Source: Gammaproteobacteria bacterium (lineage in GTDB: Bacteria; Pseudomonadota; Gammaproteobacteria; Pseudomonadales; Cellvibrionaceae). Taken from it: a stretch of 39,048 nt of DNA. A program made the translations under genes and the position numbers. Shown here in pieces: positions 9,488-18,801 of this stretch. Within the stretch, counting starts at the first letter, position 1. Each line of letters starts with the position of its first letter. The stretch is taken from assembly GCA_025362015.1 (NCBI GenBank), contig JANYIO010000126.1, positions 1 through 39,048 on the forward strand. Direction: 5' to 3'. The notes beneath the pieces are model-generated. The model worked only from the letters and a program-made list of their open reading frames with translations. It made no database searches and was not told the DNA's origin.

Positions 9488-9892
9488 ATGTTTATGTCAT
9501 CACCAGCAACAACAGAGTGGCTCAATACCATCCACTGGAATAGCGACGGACTTGTACCTGCAATCGCACAAGATGCCAGCACGGGTCGCATTTTAATGAT
9601 GGCGTGGATGAACCGCGAAGCATTGACGCTCACCGCCCAACTTGGTCAAGCAGTTTACTGGTCGCGTTCACGCAATAAACTCTGGCACAAAGGCGAGAGC
9701 TCTGGCCATATTCAACAAGTGCACGAAATTCGTTTGGATTGCGATGAGGATGTGATCGTCCTGCACGTAGAACAAATTGGTAATATTGCCTGTCACACTG
9801 GGCGTCACTCGTGTTTTTATCGCGTGCTAAAAGATGGACAATGGCAAATTGTTGAGCCAGTGTTAAAAGACCCTAGCGAGATTTATTTATGA
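9488..9892 (+). CDS. hisI: Phosphoribosyl-AMP cyclohydrolase HisI
   Basis: The third step of histidine biosynthesis: hydrolytic opening of the adenine ring of phosphoribosyl-AMP to ProFAR. The 134-aa protein has the monofunctional HisI pattern: [27 protein letters not shown], the metal-binding DCDED (Asp84, Cys85, Asp86, Asp88), and the zinc cysteines Cys102 and Cys109 in ACHTGRHSC. The ATG at 9488 is used here; a second in-frame ATG at 9494 is equally possible, as neither has a strong Shine-Dalgarno site. The gene overlaps hisE by ATGA. The hisI-hisE-tatABC order matches Pseudomonas. Confidence 0.96.
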   Translation: MFMSSPATTEWLNTIHWNSDGLVPAIAQDASTGRILMMAWMNREALTLTAQLGQAVYWSRSRNKLWHKGESSGHIQQVHEIRLDCDEDVIVLHVEQIGNIACHTGRHSCFYRVLKDGQWQIVEPVLKDPSEIYL

Positions 9893-10230
9893 AGAGTGAT
9901 ATGAGCAATGACATACTCACCCAGTTAACACAGATTTTGGAAGCGCGTAAAAATAGCGATGCTGAGACTTCCTATGTTGCCAGCCTGCATAAAAAAGGCT
10001 TAAATAAAATCCTGGAAAAAGTTGGCGAGGAATGCACCGAAACTATTCTTGCCGCCAAAGATGCATATACCAGTGGCGACAATAGCGAAGTTATTTACGA
10101 AACTGCCGACTTATGGTTTCACTCGCTGGTTATGTTGTCACATTTAGGTGAAAACGCCGATTCCGTACTCAATGAACTAGCGCGACGCTTTAATGTTTCG
10201 GGTCACGACGAAAAAAACGCGCGCAAATAA
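9889..10230 (+). CDS. hisE: Phosphoribosyl-ATP pyrophosphatase HisE
   Basis: The second step of histidine biosynthesis, converting phosphoribosyl-ATP to phosphoribosyl-AMP and pyrophosphate. At 113 aa it is a stand-alone MazG-like all-alpha HisE rather than a HisIE fusion. The core [24 protein letters not shown] carries the acidic EExxE metal ligands, and a second helix pair contains [13 protein letters not shown]. The start ATG at 9889 overlaps the hisI stop (ATGA), indicating translational coupling; an in-frame ATG at 9901 is an alternative. tatA begins 35 bp downstream on the same strand. Confidence 0.95.
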   Translation: MKSDMSNDILTQLTQILEARKNSDAETSYVASLHKKGLNKILEKVGEECTETILAAKDAYTSGDNSEVIYETADLWFHSLVMLSHLGENADSVLNELARRFNVSGHDEKNARK

Positions 10231-10265
10231 CACAGCAACCATTAATCTAAACTGAGAAATTTATT

Positions 10266-10679
10266 ATGGCCGCAACTACACTCTTAACAACAAGTCATGC
10301 AGCAGCAGGCACTTTAAGTCTTCCACACATTCTGGTGGTAGTAGTCATCGTGCTCTTATTATTCGGTGGTAACCGCCTGCGCAATCTCGGCGGCGATTTA
10401 GGCGGCGCGATCAAAGGCTTTAAAAAAGCGATGCGCGACGGCGAAGAAAAAGATGATGAAGAATTACCAAAACTTGTCGATGCCAACATAAAATTAGAAA
10501 AAGTTATTAACCCGGAAATTCCAGCAGAAAAAATTAGCAAGCCAAGAGCAACTGCAGAAAAAGTGACCAAACCAAAAACTGCGACAACAAAAGTTGCCAA
10601 GCCAAAAACAGCAACTGAGAAAGTTACCAAACCAAGAGCAAGCAAACCAAAAGTGGTTGTAGCAAAAGAGCAAGATTAA
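10266..10679 (+). CDS. tatA: Sec-independent translocase subunit TatA with extended ends
   Basis: The pore-forming subunit of the twin-arginine translocase, which exports folded proteins. One membrane helix (about residues 20-34, HILVVVVIVLLLFGG) is followed by the amphipathic helix RLRNLGGDLGGAIKGFKKAMRDGEE with the conserved GxxxxxFKK pattern. Two oddities. First, the N-tail before the helix is about 19 residues with no internal ATG to shorten it, while typical TatA has only a few. Second, residues 86-133 are a Lys/Pro/Ala/Thr-rich tail of about 10-residue repeats (AEKISKPRAT, AEKVTKPKTA, TKVAKPKTAT, EKVTKPRAS). Function is secure from the helices and the tatBC neighbours. Confidence 0.95.
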   Translation: MAATTLLTTSHAAAGTLSLPHILVVVVIVLLLFGGNRLRNLGGDLGGAIKGFKKAMRDGEEKDDEELPKLVDANIKLEKVINPEIPAEKISKPRATAEKVTKPKTATTKVAKPKTATEKVTKPRASKPKVVVAKEQD

Positions 10680-10681
10680 TC

Positions 10682-11115
<434 letters not shown>

Positions 11116-11119
<4 letters not shown>

Positions 11120-11862
11120 CTGCGACAGATCAAGATAAAGAATTACCACTGGTACAACATCTCATCGAATTACGCGCTCGCTTACTGCGGATAGTGATAT
11201 TTGTTACCTGCATTTTTTTTGCGCTGCTTAATTATGCCAACGATATTTACGCAATAGTGGCTGCCCCTTTGCAAAAATTATTGCCCGCCAATAGCACGAT
11301 GATTGCAACTGATGTTGTCTCGCCCTTTCTAACACCCATGAAGCTTTCTCTGTTTGTGGCTTTGTTTGTCTCTATACCCTTTATTCTGTATCAAATCTGG
11401 GCATTCGTTGCACCCGGTTTATACAAGCACGAAAAAAGTACTGCATTGCCGCTGTTGATTTCCAGTGTGTTGCTATTTTACATCGGGATGGCCTTTGCTT
11501 ATTTTGTCGTATTCCCACTGATATTTAGTTACATAACCCATTCCGGTCTTAAAGGCGTTGCCAACATGACCGACATCACTAAATATTTAGATTTTGTGCT
11601 GCAAATGTTTTTTGCGTTTGGTTTCGCGTTTGAAATTCCTGTTGCAACCATTTTATTAATTCAAGCGGAAATCATTTCTGCGCGTGACCTTATTAAAAAA
11701 CGTCCTTATGTCATTGTTGGTTGCTTCGTAGTCGGCATGATTCTTACACCACCGGATGTGATGTCACAAATTTCACTTTCAGTGCCTATGTGGTGGTTGT
11801 TTGAGGTGGGAGTTTATATTGGTTTATTTATTGAGAAACGTAAAAAGAAAGTGGCTGAATAG
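11116..11862 (+). CDS. tatC: Sec-independent translocase subunit TatC
   Basis: The polytopic core of the Tat translocase and primary binding site for twin-arginine signal peptides. The 248-aa protein has six predicted membrane segments and the conserved N-terminal cytoplasmic motif [15 protein letters not shown], with the signal-peptide-binding Glu. The first periplasmic loop contains [10 protein letters not shown] and [16 protein letters not shown], also typical. [29 protein letters not shown] closes the last two helices. The ATGA overlap with tatB indicates coupling. No clear intrinsic terminator is visible in the 151 bp that follow. Confidence 0.97.
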
Positions 11863-12013
11863 TTTCTAGTACCTTGCTATCAATTACTTCTCAACATGAC
11901 TATTAAAACTATCCGCGATTACTTGCCTCACCTTTTTACATAAATAAACCCGCGCAGCAAAAAATTGGTGTGACTTAAAATAGGATAAAATTAATTACAT
12001 CAGAGCCCGAGAT

Positions 12014-12811
12014 ATGCAAAACATCATATACATCAACCACAAAAGATACCTCACCCTCTGGATGCTATTCATCCTAACCTCCAGCCAACTAATGGCCGAT
12101 ACAACGACCGAAGTAAAAAAAGAACCCTGGCAACTCGCCGCAGAAACCGAAGTCTGGTCTCCAGTACCTGCCCCCGTAACCACACCGATTAATGGTGCCC
12201 CCTCTGACGCCATTGTATTATTTGATGGTAAAAATCTAAATCAATGGCAGGGAGCAGAAGGCAACGCAGCAAGATGGAAAGTTAAAAATGGTGCACTCAC
12301 GATAGTACCCAACACCGGCAGCATTAAAACCAAAAATTCCTTTTGCGATGTGCAATTGCATGTTGAATGGATGATGCCTACAAAAATCAGCGATCACGAC
12401 GGAAAAATCCTGGAAGGTCAGGCACGCAATAACAGCGGCATTTTTCTGCAAGAACAATACGAAGTACAAGTGTTAGATTCTTATCAAAATAAAACTTATG
12501 CGAATGGCCAAGCGGGTTCTATTTACAAACAATCTATCCCTTTAGTTAACGCTTCACGCGCACCGGGGCAATGGCAAACTTACGATATTATTTTTTCAGC
12601 GCCACTATTTGATGCTGTTGAAAAATTAATAAAACCCGCGCGCATAACGGTATTGCACAATGGTGTGCTGATACAAAATAATTTTGAAATTGAAGGCTCA
12701 ACCACATGGATTGGAAAACCAGCATATAAAGCCCACGGCTGCGCCCCATTACTGCTGCAAGATCACGGCGACGCTGTTAGCTTTCGCAATATCTGGATTC
12801 GCAAACTATGA
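12014..12811 (+). CDS. Secreted DUF1080 (3-keto-disaccharide hydrolase-like) protein
   Basis: A 265-aa exported protein with a DUF1080 concanavalin-like beta-sandwich, a family also called 3-keto-disaccharide hydrolase. An N-terminal signal sequence is visible (basic HKR, hydrophobic [14 protein letters not shown], then MADTTT), with cleavage probably after Ala29. Family landmarks are [67 protein letters not shown] and the terminal [20 protein letters not shown]. The start at 12014 is taken because it gives a complete signal peptide; a shorter start at 12062 is possible. It precedes a gene whose N-terminus carries a similar domain, suggesting a joint role in processing oxidised or keto-sugars. 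That link is inference. Confidence 0.88.
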   Translation: MQNIIYINHKRYLTLWMLFILTSSQLMADTTTEVKKEPWQLAAETEVWSPVPAPVTTPINGAPSDAIVLFDGKNLNQWQGAEGNAARWKVKNGALTIVPNTGSIKTKNSFCDVQLHVEWMMPTKISDHDGKILEGQARNNSGIFLQEQYEVQVLDSYQNKTYANGQAGSIYKQSIPLVNASRAPGQWQTYDIIFSAPLFDAVEKLIKPARITVLHNGVLIQNNFEIEGSTTWIGKPAYKAHGCAPLLLQDHGDAVSFRNIWIRKL

Positions 12812-12816
12812 TGTCA

Positions 12817-12871
12817 GTTAATCGCAAGCAAGCGTTAAATTCCTCGCCGCTTGCGGTGAAGAGTTTAATTT
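12817..12871 (-). repeat. Palindromic repeat element, copy C (inverted, internally deleted)
   Basis: Read on the minus strand this matches the two ends of the ~95-bp element at 27235-27330 and 35389-35482. On the plus strand GTTAATCGCAAGCAAGCG at 12817 corresponds to the reverse complement of their right end, and GCCGCTTGCGGTGAAGAG to the reverse complement of their left hairpin. About 40 bp containing the central GTGGC-AA-GCCAC hairpin are missing. It lies 6 bp after the DUF1080 stop codon. Confidence 0.7.
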
Positions 12872-12968
12872 ATTTATGGATTGGTTAATCACAGTCTTGC
12901 GCCGCAATATCATTGTGGAATTTTTTATCGCATAGCTTATTTTATTACAAACTTTAGCGAGTGAGATC

Positions 12969-15900
12969 ATGCCTTTCTCCAAATTATTATTAACCTGCCT
13001 AACGCTTAGCCTAGTGCTTATTAATTACAGTACCAGTTCGTTTGCAGACCCTACCAATCCGCTTGCCGCGTTTAAAGAAGACCCAACATGGACTAGTGCC
13101 GCCGCCGTTAGCGCGATTGGCAAAAAACTCCAAATCAACACCAAACTTCAAATCACCACCACACAATCATCCGCCAACAACATTATTGTTAACTCTGGCA
13201 GCGGAAAAAAAAGTAAACACCTTGTAAGCCAAGTTAATTTTGGCGACACTGTATTAATGATGGAATATTTAGTACCGCAAGGCGCAAGTGCAAAAGTATT
13301 TCTGCAGGGTCGTTACCCCATTACTCTACTTGCAAAAAATAATGAATGGCAAAACCTAAGCGTAAAGTTTCGCGCACCACGCTTTAATGAAGCCAGCAAA
13401 AAATCTCAGCTGGCATTATTTTTAGAAGTTCGTATTAATGGTGAATTAGTAAGCTCTAACCAATTAATTAATAATCAGGATGAAAACTCTCTTACAAATT
13501 GGGAGAGCGAATCAGGCCCTACAACCGTTCTTGCCAACGAAGGACCTTTTGCTTTTCGTAATTTTAAAGCATTGCCTGCAGACTACTCCAACATCACTCC
13601 TCCCGAAAAAAGTGGTGGCGCCACTAATGCAGCAGAGCTAGTTGATTATGTTGCGCTCGGCAAGGAAACTTTTGAATCGGTTGGCTGTAACGTTTGTCAC
13701 TCCACGGCACAAAATGATTCAGCTGTCAGTACTGGCCCAAATTTATTTGGCTTATTTAAGCTTGAACCACGCACTCGTGAAATTGTTGAAGGCGCTGAAG
13801 GCCATCGCTTTAATATCAAAGCTGACCAGCAATATTTACATCGCAGCATACGCTCACCCGCAGAACAATTAGCCGTTGGCGAAAAGAGTGCGAAGGTAGG
13901 TGAGGCTTATCCCGCTCTCATGCCGTCTTTTTCTGCGCAGGTTGTTAGCGATATTCAAATTAATGCGATTGGTGCTTACCTGGCCACACTCAATGAGCCA
14001 CAAGATCAAGGCCCAGTGGTGCAATTAATGAAAGCAGGCGCTATTGAGAAATACAATCCCATTGACGACAGGCTGCAATTATTAGTCGACGATCAAGTAC
14101 GCATTCAACGCGGGCCGCTTGCAGGTGAAATTAACACAGGCGTTTCTGCTCGCGCCATCCATGTGGGTTTAGTTAACGGTGTAAATTATTCGTTTGATCC
14201 GCGCATTCTCGCCATCGCTAAAATTTGGCAGGGTGGATTTTTAGATATGACCGGTGAATTTACCAATCGCGGTGGTAAAGGTTTAAAAATGGGATTTGAA
14301 AGCCATGAAATTAATTTAGGTGATCAACACTATTTATTCGCACCACTTAATCACGAAGGAAAATTAATTGATTTTTCATTTAAGGATGCAATATTTGGCG
14401 ATGCAGAAACCATTAAAACGGCGCTTTACAGTAAGCACGATCATCTCACGCAACTGGCAGCGATTGATGCACAATTTTTAGGATACACGCACAACTCGAA
14501 AGACAAACAACAAGCCCCCAGTTTTCGCTATCGCATTGGGGAAAATATTCTTGCAATACAAACTACCATCGCTGCGAATGGCGATGTAACAATCCATGTT
14601 GATGGTGAGTTAAAATCCGAACAAACATTTTCCATCAATAAAATACTATTGCAAACTCCGCAAGTTGGTCGCGGGCATTTAGAAAATTCAGTATGGACTT
14701 TACCACCCGGAAAAATAAATACAAATCTATCTGCAAAAATGGCACTGGCAACCAATGTGTGGCACGCACCTAAATCCCCTTTTGATAATCGCAAACAACC
14801 ACTCCATATTATTGCCGCAAAAGCAAACTTACCTGCGGGTTATCGCATCGAAAATTATTATCCACCCAAAGATAATTTTGGCCGCGAACAATTATTTGAA
14901 GCACTCGGTCTTGCAATTGCGGCCGATGGCACACTGGTGGTTGCAACACGCACTGCCGGAATTTGGCGTTTGGTAAAAGGTGAATGGCAATTATTTGCCG
15001 AAGGTACCTTCGATAGTCTTGGCGTATTAATCGAAGACAAAAAAGGCCTCACGGTAATTGCGGGGCAAAAAGCCGAATTAACACGGATTAGCGATACTAA
15101 TGGCGACGGTATTGCCGACAGCTACGAAACATTATTTGACGCACATTCATACCATGGAAATTATCACGCTTACATGCATGGCCCCGTGCGCGGTGCTGAT
15201 GGAGCTTACTACATCAACATCAACCTTGCCGATGGCAGTGACGGCTCAGCCTATCGCGCAGGCGGTGCCTACATGGGTAGTAGCAAAGGTTTTAGTGGCT
15301 GGAATATTCGCGTAGAAGCTAATCATAAAAAAACGACGGGCTATAACTTTACCCCTTGGGCAAATGGTTTGCGCAGCCCGGCGGGAATGGCATTAAGCCC
15401 AGACAATCGCCTTTGGTATTCTGAAAATCAGGGTGAATATGTGGGCACATCAAAAATATTTTTGCTCGAACAAAATAAATTTTATGGCCACCCCGCAAGT
15501 TTAATTGATTTGCCGGGTATGACGCCGGACTCGCCCGAAATCACCTGGGATAAAGTTAATAATAAACGTGCACTGCCGATTATTTTATTACCACACAATC
15601 GCGTTGCTAATTCACCCGGCAACCCCGCATGGGATACAACCCAAGGAAAATTTGGGGCATTTGCAGGACAAATGATGATTGGTGATCAAGCACAATCCAA
15701 GTTGTTGCGTGTAAGTACGCAAATAGTTGATGGCACAGAACAAGGTAGCCTTATGCCATTCATTGACGGTCTCGAATCAGGCGTAATGCGCGCGGTATTT
15801 TTAACAGATGGCAGTTTATTACTCGGCCAAACGGGTCGCGGTTGGCAAGCAAAAGGCGGCCATATAGCAAGCTTGCAACGTATTGTGTGGGATGGAAAAA

Positions 15901-16277
15901 CCATAGCACCGGCGATTAAACAAATGCTGGCAACAACCGACGGTTTTAGCATTGAGCTAACACAACCACTAACAACGTCTACATCCAGTGAGCAACTAAA
16001 AACGGCGATCAATATTGAATCCTGGGTTTATCGCGATGCACCTGATTATGGATCTGATGAATTGAGTCTGCAGCAAGATAATATTACTGCAGTAAGTATC
16101 AGCGCAGATCGCAAATCAATACATATTTCTTTAGCATCACTCACGCAAGCACAAATACACCCACAACAAACAGCTCGGGTTTATCATGCGCAACTCAACA
16201 CCAAAGGATTATTTAATATCGACGCAGCAGAACAAATGCATGCATACTACACGCTGTATAAATTTCCAATCCAGTAG
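12969..16277 (+). CDS. Secreted DUF1080-like / cytochrome c / propeller-dehydrogenase-like fusion protein
   Basis: A 1102-aa exported multidomain protein. The signal peptide is MPFSKLLLTCLTLSLVLINY followed by STSSFADP (cleavage near residue 27). Residues about 40-200 form a DUF1080-like sandwich ending GPFAFRNFKALP. Residues about 226-340 form a c-type cytochrome domain with the haem site CNVCH (Cys240, Cys243, His244) and a likely axial Met318 in PALMPSF. Residues about 345-620 resemble DUF6797. Residues about 635-990 form a beta-propeller of the 'putative membrane-bound dehydrogenase' type (WANGLRSPAGMALSPDNRLWYSENQG), including a Ca-binding-like loop DTNGDGIADSYE. Such proteins are best known from Planctomycetes and Verrucomicrobia; acquisition by transfer is possible. 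It probably oxidises a sugar-like substrate in the periplasm, passing electrons to its haem. Domain limits are approximate and the substrate is unknown. Confidence 0.87.
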   Translation: MPFSKLLLTCLTLSLVLINYSTSSFADPTNPLAAFKEDPTWTSAAAVSAIGKKLQINTKLQITTTQSSANNIIVNSGSGKKSKHLVSQVNFGDTVLMMEYLVPQGASAKVFLQGRYPITLLAKNNEWQNLSVKFRAPRFNEASKKSQLALFLEVRINGELVSSNQLINNQDENSLTNWESESGPTTVLANEGPFAFRNFKALPADYSNITPPEKSGGATNAAELVDYVALGKETFESVGCNVCHSTAQNDSAVSTGPNLFGLFKLEPRTREIVEGAEGHRFNIKADQQYLHRSIRSPAEQLAVGEKSAKVGEAYPALMPSFSAQVVSDIQINAIGAYLATLNEPQDQGPVVQLMKAGAIEKYNPIDDRLQLLVDDQVRIQRGPLAGEINTGVSARAIHVGLVNGVNYSFDPRILAIAKIWQGGFLDMTGEFTNRGGKGLKMGFESHEINLGDQHYLFAPLNHEGKLIDFSFKDAIFGDAETIKTALYSKHDHLTQLAAIDAQFLGYTHNSKDKQQAPSFRYRIGENILAIQTTIAANGDVTIHVDGELKSEQTFSINKILLQTPQVGRGHLENSVWTLPPGKINTNLSAKMALATNVWHAPKSPFDNRKQPLHIIAAKANLPAGYRIENYYPPKDNFGREQLFEALGLAIAADGTLVVATRTAGIWRLVKGEWQLFAEGTFDSLGVLIEDKKGLTVIAGQKAELTRISDTNGDGIADSYETLFDAHSYHGNYHAYMHGPVRGADGAYYININLADGSDGSAYRAGGAYMGSSKGFSGWNIRVEANHKKTTGYNFTPWANGLRSPAGMALSPDNRLWYSENQGEYVGTSKIFLLEQNKFYGHPASLIDLPGMTPDSPEITWDKVNNKRALPIILLPHNRVANSPGNPAWDTTQGKFGAFAGQMMIGDQAQSKLLRVSTQIVDGTEQGSLMPFIDGLESGVMRAVFLTDGSLLLGQTGRGWQAKGGHIASLQRIVWDGKTIAPAIKQMLATTDGFSIELTQPLTTSTSSEQLKTAINIESWVYRDAPDYGSDELSLQQDNITAVSISADRKSIHISLASLTQAQIHPQQTARVYHAQLNTKGLFNIDAAEQMHAYYTLYKFPIQ

Positions 16278-16354
16278 TATACGAATTAGCACTTTCATGA
16301 ACTGCTTCCACTTCTTAACGCAGTAGAAGTTTATTTTTAGCTAAGGTTTTTTCA

Positions 16355-18265
16355 ATGAACAAAAAAAAGTTATCTCCATTGTTTTTAATGCTATTAGCCA
16401 CACAAAGTTTTGCCGACATTGAGGAAGTGATTGTCACTGGCAGCTACAGCCCCGTTAACCGCGAACAACTTTCGTCATCCGTTTCCGTCATTAATCATGA
16501 ACAATTATTACAACTCAGCAGCCATAGCCTGGTTGATGCGTTGCGCCAGGTACCCAGCATTTGGGTAGAGGAACAAGGCGGCCCTGGTGGCGTTACATCC
16601 ATCAGCTTACGTGGCGCAGAAAGCAATCACACTCTCGTGTTGCTTGATGGTGTGCAACTAAATGATCCGACCAATACCCGCGGTGGCGCATTTGATGTCA
16701 ATGGAATTAATATCACATCTATACAGCGCATCGAAATTATTCGCGGGGCACAATCTTCGGTGTACGGTTCAGATGCACTTGCGGGTGTCATTCAAATTAT
16801 AACGACTGAAGCTGGAAAAAATAACACGCAATTTAATGCTTCCGTGGGTGAGGATGGTTATAAAACTGCAGGTATCGCAACCAGCGGAAAAATAGATCAA
16901 CTAGGCTATGCATTCACTGCCCAAACTAAAAATGCTGGCGAGCCTACTGTTACCAACACCCAAAAAAATAATGTCGTGAGTGGCAGTTCGGCAAAAAACA
17001 ACGAAATCATTAGCAAATTAAATTGGGCAAACACCATTCACCAATTAGATTTTACTTACCGCTATTTTGATGGTGAACGCACTTCATTTCCAGAGCAAAG
17101 TGGCGGACCATTATTTGCCGAAAGCCGTGAACTTGATACCAGCGACTACACCGATCAAAGCAGCGCATTGAGTTGGCGCATGCAAGTCAATGATTTTTGG
17201 AAAAGCAAAACCCAGGCAACCTGGTACAAACGCAATGAAAATATAACATCGCCCGGCATAGTGCCTTTTGATGCTGTACCCGCCAATGGGGCAAACACTG
17301 AGTTTACAAGAACGGATTTACAATGGACTAATACTCTTGGCGATCAAGAAAACCTTTGGAGTAATCTTGGTCTGGAAAGCAAACATGAAGATGGCACAAG
17401 CAAAGGCTATCTGGATTTCGGCTTTAAAATGCCAACAGATTTTTCTTTAGCAAGAACGATTGATAGCGCATTTGTAAATCTTAATGGCTATGCCACCAAA
17501 GACTTTCTTTTGCAAGCGAGCCTGCGCAGAGATGACGCGACTGACACAACATCCAACAAAAATATAGCCACAAAAAACAGTAAGCAAGTCGGTGCACGCT
17601 ATCAAATAAACAACCAACTCAGCTTATTTGTAAACGCAGCGCAAGGCTTTAAATTACCCAGCTTTTTTGCGCTGGGCCATCCCTTAGTTGGCAACCCGGA
17701 TCTCAAACCAGAAATAGCAACTACAAAAGATACTGGAGTTGAGTGGAAAGAAAATAACTATTATGTGCGCATCAGTTATTTTGATCACCACTACCATGAC
17801 TTAATTGATTTTGATAGCGACACATTTAAAAATGTTAATCGCTCGCGCGTCGAAACATCGGGAGTAGAAGCAGAAATAAATTGGGAAGCCAACACCCAAT
17901 GGCTGATGCGGGTACACGGCACTTATACTGACATTGATATGCTTTCGTCCAGCAATCATCTGCTCGGCAGGCCTCAAGTTAAAGCTGGCTCATCAGTCAG
18001 TTATGCGGTGAATAATGAGTGGAAAATAAATCTTAATTATCTATGGGTGAGCTCACGTTTCGCCACAAGTCTCTATACGGGCACAGATGAAGAGCAGACG
18101 CTGAGTGCTTACAGTCGCATTGATGCTACTGTGACCTGGCAAATGACTACCAAAACAAGCCTAAGTTTAAATCTGGAAAACATAGCGAATAAAAGTTATT
18201 ACAGCGATATAGGCTTCCCCGCCATTGGGCGCACTGCCATGTTAAATTTTTCGCTATTCCTTTAG
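16355..18265 (+). CDS. TonB-dependent outer-membrane receptor (BtuB-like plug)
   Basis: A 636-aa outer-membrane receptor. A signal peptide (MNKKKLSPLFLMLLATQSFA, cleaved before Asp) precedes the TonB box EEVIVTG. The plug domain follows: SVSVINHEQL, LVDALRQVPSIWVEEQGG, SISLRGAESNHTLVLLDGVQLNDPT, IEIIRGAQSSVYGSDALAGVIQIIT. This plug most resembles the BtuB/cobalamin-receptor branch and the length fits, but no cobalamin riboswitch is seen in the 77-bp upstream gap, so the ligand is uncertain. A barrel follows with the SRVETSGVEAEINW and LNLENIANKSYYSDIG signatures. The C-terminus is FSLFL rather than ending exactly in Phe. Its position after two secreted redox/hydrolase genes suggests uptake of a product or cofactor linked to them (inference). 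Confidence 0.93.
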   Translation: MNKKKLSPLFLMLLATQSFADIEEVIVTGSYSPVNREQLSSSVSVINHEQLLQLSSHSLVDALRQVPSIWVEEQGGPGGVTSISLRGAESNHTLVLLDGVQLNDPTNTRGGAFDVNGINITSIQRIEIIRGAQSSVYGSDALAGVIQIITTEAGKNNTQFNASVGEDGYKTAGIATSGKIDQLGYAFTAQTKNAGEPTVTNTQKNNVVSGSSAKNNEIISKLNWANTIHQLDFTYRYFDGERTSFPEQSGGPLFAESRELDTSDYTDQSSALSWRMQVNDFWKSKTQATWYKRNENITSPGIVPFDAVPANGANTEFTRTDLQWTNTLGDQENLWSNLGLESKHEDGTSKGYLDFGFKMPTDFSLARTIDSAFVNLNGYATKDFLLQASLRRDDATDTTSNKNIATKNSKQVGARYQINNQLSLFVNAAQGFKLPSFFALGHPLVGNPDLKPEIATTKDTGVEWKENNYYVRISYFDHHYHDLIDFDSDTFKNVNRSRVETSGVEAEINWEANTQWLMRVHGTYTDIDMLSSSNHLLGRPQVKAGSSVSYAVNNEWKINLNYLWVSSRFATSLYTGTDEEQTLSAYSRIDATVTWQMTTKTSLSLNLENIANKSYYSDIGFPAIGRTAMLNFSLFL

Positions 18266-18314
18266 GCGACGAGAGAAGCAAACAGACTAAAAAATCCATA
18301 AAATAGCCCAATAG

Positions 18315-18339
18315 AAAAAGGGTAGCCCGAAGGCTCCCC
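18315..18339 (-). terminator. Intrinsic terminator downstream of nirD
   Basis: An imperfect hairpin (GGG-T-AGCC, loop CGAA, GGCT-C-CCC, 18320-18339) is followed on the minus strand by five T (plus-strand A run 18315-18319). It sits about 60 bp beyond the nirD stop and would end the cobA-nirB-nirD transcript. The TonB receptor gene ends convergently 50 bp away. Confidence 0.55.
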
Positions 18340-18397
18340 ATAAAGTCGACTCATGAAGCAGTCGAAGAAGAGGAAGATAACTTACAAAAACCAAAAG

Positions 18398-18730
18398 CTA
18401 AATTTGCACCTGTACCAAACCGTCTTCCACACGTACCGGATAAACCGGAATGGTGTGCTCTGGTTTTTCTAAACATTCGCCCGTGCGCAAATTAAAATGT
18501 TGTTTATAAAGGGGCGATGCAACTACCACTTCATCGCCAATTGAACCAATAATGCCGCGTGATAAAACATTGGCCTCACCAATAGGGTCAAAATTCGACA
18601 CAGCAAACACTTCATTTAAACGTCGCGAATTAAATAAAGCAATTTGTTGTTTATTGACAAGGGCACAAAGACCAGTGTCGGGCAATAAGTCTTGATACTC
18701 ACACACGCTTATCCACATTTTTTCGCTCAT
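18398..18730 (-). CDS. nirD: Nitrite reductase [NAD(P)H] small subunit NirD
   Basis: The small subunit of the cytoplasmic assimilatory NAD(P)H-nitrite reductase. The 110-aa protein has a Rieske-like fold (CALVNKQQIALF, VFAVSNFDPIG, GSIGDEVVVASPLYKQHFNLRTGECLEKPEHTIPVYPVRVEDGLV) but, as usual for NirD, lacks the Cys/His cluster ligands of true Rieske proteins; NFDPIG replaces CPHxG. It lies 71 bp downstream of nirB on the same strand and is the last gene before an intrinsic terminator. Length and motifs match the family. Confidence 0.95.
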   Translation of the reverse strand: MSEKMWISVCEYQDLLPDTGLCALVNKQQIALFNSRRLNEVFAVSNFDPIGEANVLSRGIIGSIGDEVVVASPLYKQHFNLRTGECLEKPEHTIPVYPVRVEDGLVQVQI

Positions 18731-18801
18731 ACATTTCTCTCTGAATAATTTATCGCGCTGTCAGCATGCGCGTGAAACACGAATGCTGACGTCGTTAGTT
18801 T

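Noticed and set aside
16278-16354. Cobalamin riboswitch before the BtuB-like receptor
   Set aside because: The gap is only 77 bp and shows no B12-box-like sequence or suitable fold.
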